A stretch of DNA of 6,960 bases from an uncultured beta proteobacterium (GTDB lineage: Bacteria > Pseudomonadota > Gammaproteobacteria > Burkholderiales > Rhodocyclaceae), in assembly GCA_903932755.1 (NCBI GenBank), contig CAIZHL010000241.1, positions 1 through 6,960 on the forward strand, written 5' to 3'. The notes beneath the pieces were generated by a model. That model made no database searches, was not told where the DNA came from, and saw only the letters and a list, made by a program, of their open reading frames with translations. The first letter of the stretch is position 1; each line of letters begins with the position of its first letter. Below, one piece after another: positions 4,611 to 6,960 of this stretch. A program made the position numbers and the translations under genes.

Positions 4611-6284
4611 TCATGCGGCGCCGCGCTGCCTGAGCAGGCGGCGCTGCACCTTGCCTGTAGTGGTCATCGGCAAGGCGTCGATGAACTCGATGATTTTCGG
4701 ATACTCGTAAGGTGCGAGGTATTTTCGCACATGGTCCTGCAATGAGGTTTCGAGCGCCGCCGAGGGGACCTGTCCCGGCTGCAGGACGATGAAGGCCTTG
4801 ACCACCGTGCCGCGCGTCGCATCGGGCTCGCCGACCACCGCGGCATTCAACACCGCCGCATGCTTGACCAGGCAATTCTCGATTTCGCCGGGACCGATGC
4901 GGTAGCCGGCGCTCTTGAACATGTCATCAGAGCGGCCCTGGTACCAGAGCACGCCGTCCTCGTCCATCTTCGCCAGGTCGCCGGTACGGCCCCATGCCTG
5001 AGGATCATCGATGCCGCCGCCGTAGAACTTCTCAGCCGTGGCCTGCGGGTTGTTCCAGTAGCCGAGCATGAACACCGGATCCAGCTCGCCGTTGCAGCTG
5101 CGCTGTACGCAAACCTCGCCCATCTCGCCGGGCGCCACCGGATTGCCCTCGTCGTCGAGCACGCCCAGTTGGTGGCCCGGATAGCCGCGACCCATGGCGC
5201 CGGGCTTGGGCGGCGTCACCGCCGCGCAGTTGCCGACGATGTAGTTGATCTCGGTCTGTCCGTACATTTCATTCACCGTGATGCCCAGCGCTTCCTGCGC
5301 CCAGGCGCACACGGTCTCGCCGACCGTTTCGCCGGCGCTCATGATCGAGCGCAGGGCGAGGTCGTATTTTTCCTTCGGCTGCGGCACCGCCTTCATCATC
5401 ATCTTCAGCGCAGTAGGGAAGAGGAAGGCATTGCGTATGCCGTACTTCTCCATCAGCCAGAAGGCCTTGTCCGGATCGAAGCGACCCCGATAACCCAGGA
5501 TCGGCTGACCGAAATTCCAGCTCGGCAACAGCGCGTCGAACAGGCCGCCGGTCCACGCCCAGTCGGCCGGCGACCAGAACATGTCGCCGCGCTGCGGATA
5601 GAAATCGTGCGAGCAGACGAAGCCCGAGAGATTGCCGATCAGGCTGCGCTGGGCGATCAGTGCGCCCTTTGGATTGCCGGTGGTGCCGCTGGTGTAGATG
5701 ATCATCGCCGGATCGTCGGCGGCCGTGTCACGTGCCACGTAGCGCGACGAGGCCAGCGCCAGCAGCGTGCTCCACTCGCGCACCCAGGATTCGCGCGCGC
5801 CGCCGACACCGATCACGTGTTTCAGATCCGGCAGTTTGTCGCGTACCGCGCCGAGCTTTTCCAGACCGCCCTCGTCGATGATCGCCACGCGTACGCCTGC
5901 GTGTGTCATGCGGAATTCGAGTGCGTCGGCGCCGAACAGGTGCGATACCGGAACCGCAATGGCGCCCATCTGGTAGCAGGCCATGTGCGCGATGCCGGTT
6001 TCCGGTCGCTGCGGCAGGATGATGGCGACGCGATCGCCGGCCATGACGCCCATCGCGCCCAGCACGTTGGACAGCCGGTTGGCGGCCTGCTGCACGTCCC
6101 AGAAACTCCAGGCCTCGGTGTGCCCGGCCTCGTCCTCGTAGTAGAGGGCGAAGCGTGAACGGTCCTCGGCCCAGCGTCCGCAGCAGGCTGCGGCGATGTT
6201 GTAGCGCGCCGGCACGTTCCAGCGAAAGGATGAATGCAGGGTCGGCCAGTCACGCGCCGTCGCGTCGAGTTGGATATCACTCAT
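4611..6284 (-). CDS. AMP-dependent acyl-CoA synthetase, ACSM-like medium-chain/aromatic type
   Basis: This is a 557-residue ANL-superfamily ligase that converts a carboxylate, ATP and CoA to acyl-CoA, AMP and PPi through an acyl-adenylate, in the cytosol. All core motifs are seen in order: phosphate-binding loop IYTSGTTGNPKG (196-207), adenine/acyl-pocket motif NEMYGQTE (338-345), ribose-binding aspartate D436 in GRTGDL, the hinge and CoA-side segment GRSDDMFKSAGYRIGPGEIE (450-469) and the catalytic lysine K545 in TTTGKVQRR. Length and C-terminus match bacterial relatives of the ACSM medium-chain ligases. True acetyl-CoA synthetases carry Trp after the Tyr of the A5 motif, closing the pocket to acetate. 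Here that position is Gly342, so a larger acyl group is likely. The exact substrate is unknown; C4-C10, branched or aryl acids are all possible. The gene starts 19 bases after glcF ends and is followed 16 bases later by a small orphan, which suggests one operon. The ATG at 6284 has only a G-rich weak ribosome site. Confidence 0.93.
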   Translation of the reverse strand: MSDIQLDATARDWPTLHSSFRWNVPARYNIAAACCGRWAEDRSRFALYYEDEAGHTEAWSFWDVQQAANRLSNVLGAMGVMAGDRVAIILPQRPETGIAHMACYQMGAIAVPVSHLFGADALEFRMTHAGVRVAIIDEGGLEKLGAVRDKLPDLKHVIGVGGARESWVREWSTLLALASSRYVARDTAADDPAMIIYTSGTTGNPKGALIAQRSLIGNLSGFVCSHDFYPQRGDMFWSPADWAWTGGLFDALLPSWNFGQPILGYRGRFDPDKAFWLMEKYGIRNAFLFPTALKMMMKAVPQPKEKYDLALRSIMSAGETVGETVCAWAQEALGITVNEMYGQTEINYIVGNCAAVTPPKPGAMGRGYPGHQLGVLDDEGNPVAPGEMGEVCVQRSCNGELDPVFMLGYWNNPQATAEKFYGGGIDDPQAWGRTGDLAKMDEDGVLWYQGRSDDMFKSAGYRIGPGEIENCLVKHAAVLNAAVVGEPDATRGTVVKAFIVLQPGQVPSAALETSLQDHVRKYLAPYEYPKIIEFIDALPMTTTGKVQRRLLRQRGAA

Positions 6285-6303
6285 CGCGAACCGCCCCGCT
6301 GGC

Positions 6304-6960
6304 TCATGAAGCCAGGCGTTCGTCGATCAGCTCGATCCAGTGCCGCACCGGCACCTCGGTGCCGCCCTGCAGGTGGCCCATGCAGCCGACGTTGGCGCTG
6401 GCGATCACCGCCGGTGCGCCGGCATTGAGGGCGGCGAGCTTGTTGGCCTGCAGGCGCTTCGAAAGCTCGGGTTGCAGCACCGAATACGTACCGGCCGAAC
6501 CGCAACAGAGGTGGGAATCGGCAACCGGCGTCAGGCGGTAACCCGCCGCGGTCAGGAGCAGTTCCACGGTGCCGCGGATCTTCAGGCCGTGCTGCAGGCT
6601 GCAGGGGCTGTGGAAGGCCAGCGGCGTTTCATTTTGAGGCAACTGCGCACAGCCCAGCAGCAGCGTACCCAGCGCATCCGCTTCCGCGGTGATGACCTCG
6701 CTGATGTCGCGCGTCGCCAGCACCACCCGCGCCGCCTTGACCGCATAGTCGGGATCGTCCTGCAGCAGGTGGGCATATTCGAGCACATGCGAACCGCAGC
6801 CGGAGGCCGTCATCACCAGGCACTCGGCGCCGGCTTCGAGCAGCGGCCACCAGGCATCGATGTTGCGCCGCGCATCGTCGCGTGCGCCTTCGGCCGCATT
6901 GAGGTGCAGGCGCACCGCGCCGCAGCAGCCGGCGCCGGAGGCTTCGACCATCTGGATGCC
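6304..6960 (-). CDS. glcF: glycolate oxidase iron-sulfur subunit, C-terminal part (cut by the window edge)
   Basis: GlcF is the iron-sulfur subunit of the GlcDEF glycolate dehydrogenase, which oxidises glycolate to glyoxylate and passes electrons towards the membrane quinone pool. Seen: 218 residues in frame from base 6960 to the TGA at 6304, about the C-terminal half of a protein of roughly 400 residues. The visible part holds the end of the first cysteine-rich CCG domain (GCCGAV, C12-C13 of the visible chain, and TASGCG, C55). It also holds the whole second one (HSPCSLQH with C120, then 31 residues, then CCGSAGTY with C152-C153, and NVGC with C193). The block NIDAWWPLLEAGAE (33-46) and the terminal VRHWIELID (205-213) agree closely with E. 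coli GlcF as I recall it. The N-terminal 4Fe-4S ferredoxin domain must lie beyond the right edge, and glcD and glcE would be expected further upstream. The acyl-CoA synthetase gene follows after 19 bases. Confidence 0.95.
   Translation of the reverse strand, partial: GIQMVEASGAGCCGAVRLHLNAAEGARDDARRNIDAWWPLLEAGAECLVMTASGCGSHVLEYAHLLQDDPDYAVKAARVVLATRDISEVITAEADALGTLLLGCAQLPQNETPLAFHSPCSLQHGLKIRGTVELLLTAAGYRLTPVADSHLCCGSAGTYSVLQPELSKRLQANKLAALNAGAPAVIASANVGCMGHLQGGTEVPVRHWIELIDERLAS

Noticed and set aside
4373..4633. 86-residue open frame on the plus strand opposite the 82-residue orphan
   Set aside because: It overlaps the end of the ligase gene antisense, lies in no operon, and has a less protein-like composition than the minus-strand frame.
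4860..6158. 432-residue open frame on the plus strand across the acyl-CoA synthetase
   Set aside because: The opposite strand carries every ligase motif in order. This frame is His/Arg/Ala-rich and lacks domains or a ribosome site.

Overview
The window reads as a stretch of ordinary chromosome from a GC-rich proteobacterium. The visible transhydrogenase subunit, the CorA type, the GlcF and the acyl-CoA ligase would all fit a betaproteobacterium such as a Rhodocyclales or Burkholderiales member. That placement is a judgement from recalled protein sequences, not a search. Coding density is high, and there are no rRNA or tRNA genes, transposases, phage genes or CRISPR arrays. Seven protein genes and one short, possibly truncated gene account for almost all of the DNA.

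Layout: (1) Bases 1-795, minus strand: N-terminal 265 residues of the proton-translocating NAD(P) transhydrogenase alpha subunit (pntA/pntAA), running off the left edge. (2) Bases 796-1004: a divergent intergenic region with a perfect 11-bp inverted repeat and a likely -10 element for the rightward gene. (3) Bases 1005-3339, plus strand: a CorA divalent-metal channel of the Thermotoga-like subtype, then a protein joining five TPR repeats to a class I SAM-dependent methyltransferase. (4) Bases 3336-4207, minus strand: two exported proteins of unknown function whose genes overlap at GTGA. The second, 61 residues long, meets the methyltransferase gene head-on, and the two stop codons share one CTAG. 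(5) Bases 4346-6960, minus strand: a tightly spaced run of glcF (C-terminal 218 residues of the glycolate oxidase iron-sulfur subunit), an ACSM-like acyl-CoA synthetase and an 82-residue orphan.

How the genes work together: glcF, the ligase gene and the small orphan are separated by only 19 and 16 bases, so they are probably one transcript. This suggests oxidation of a 2-hydroxy acid coupled to carboxylate activation, although the ligase substrate is unknown. The exported pair probably forms its own translation-coupled unit. pntA and corA are divergent and share a control region.

No obvious undescribed defence, mobile or biosynthetic system is visible. The best candidates for novelty are the exported pair with its abrupt convergent junction, the orphan attached to the glycolate operon, and the divergent palindrome.
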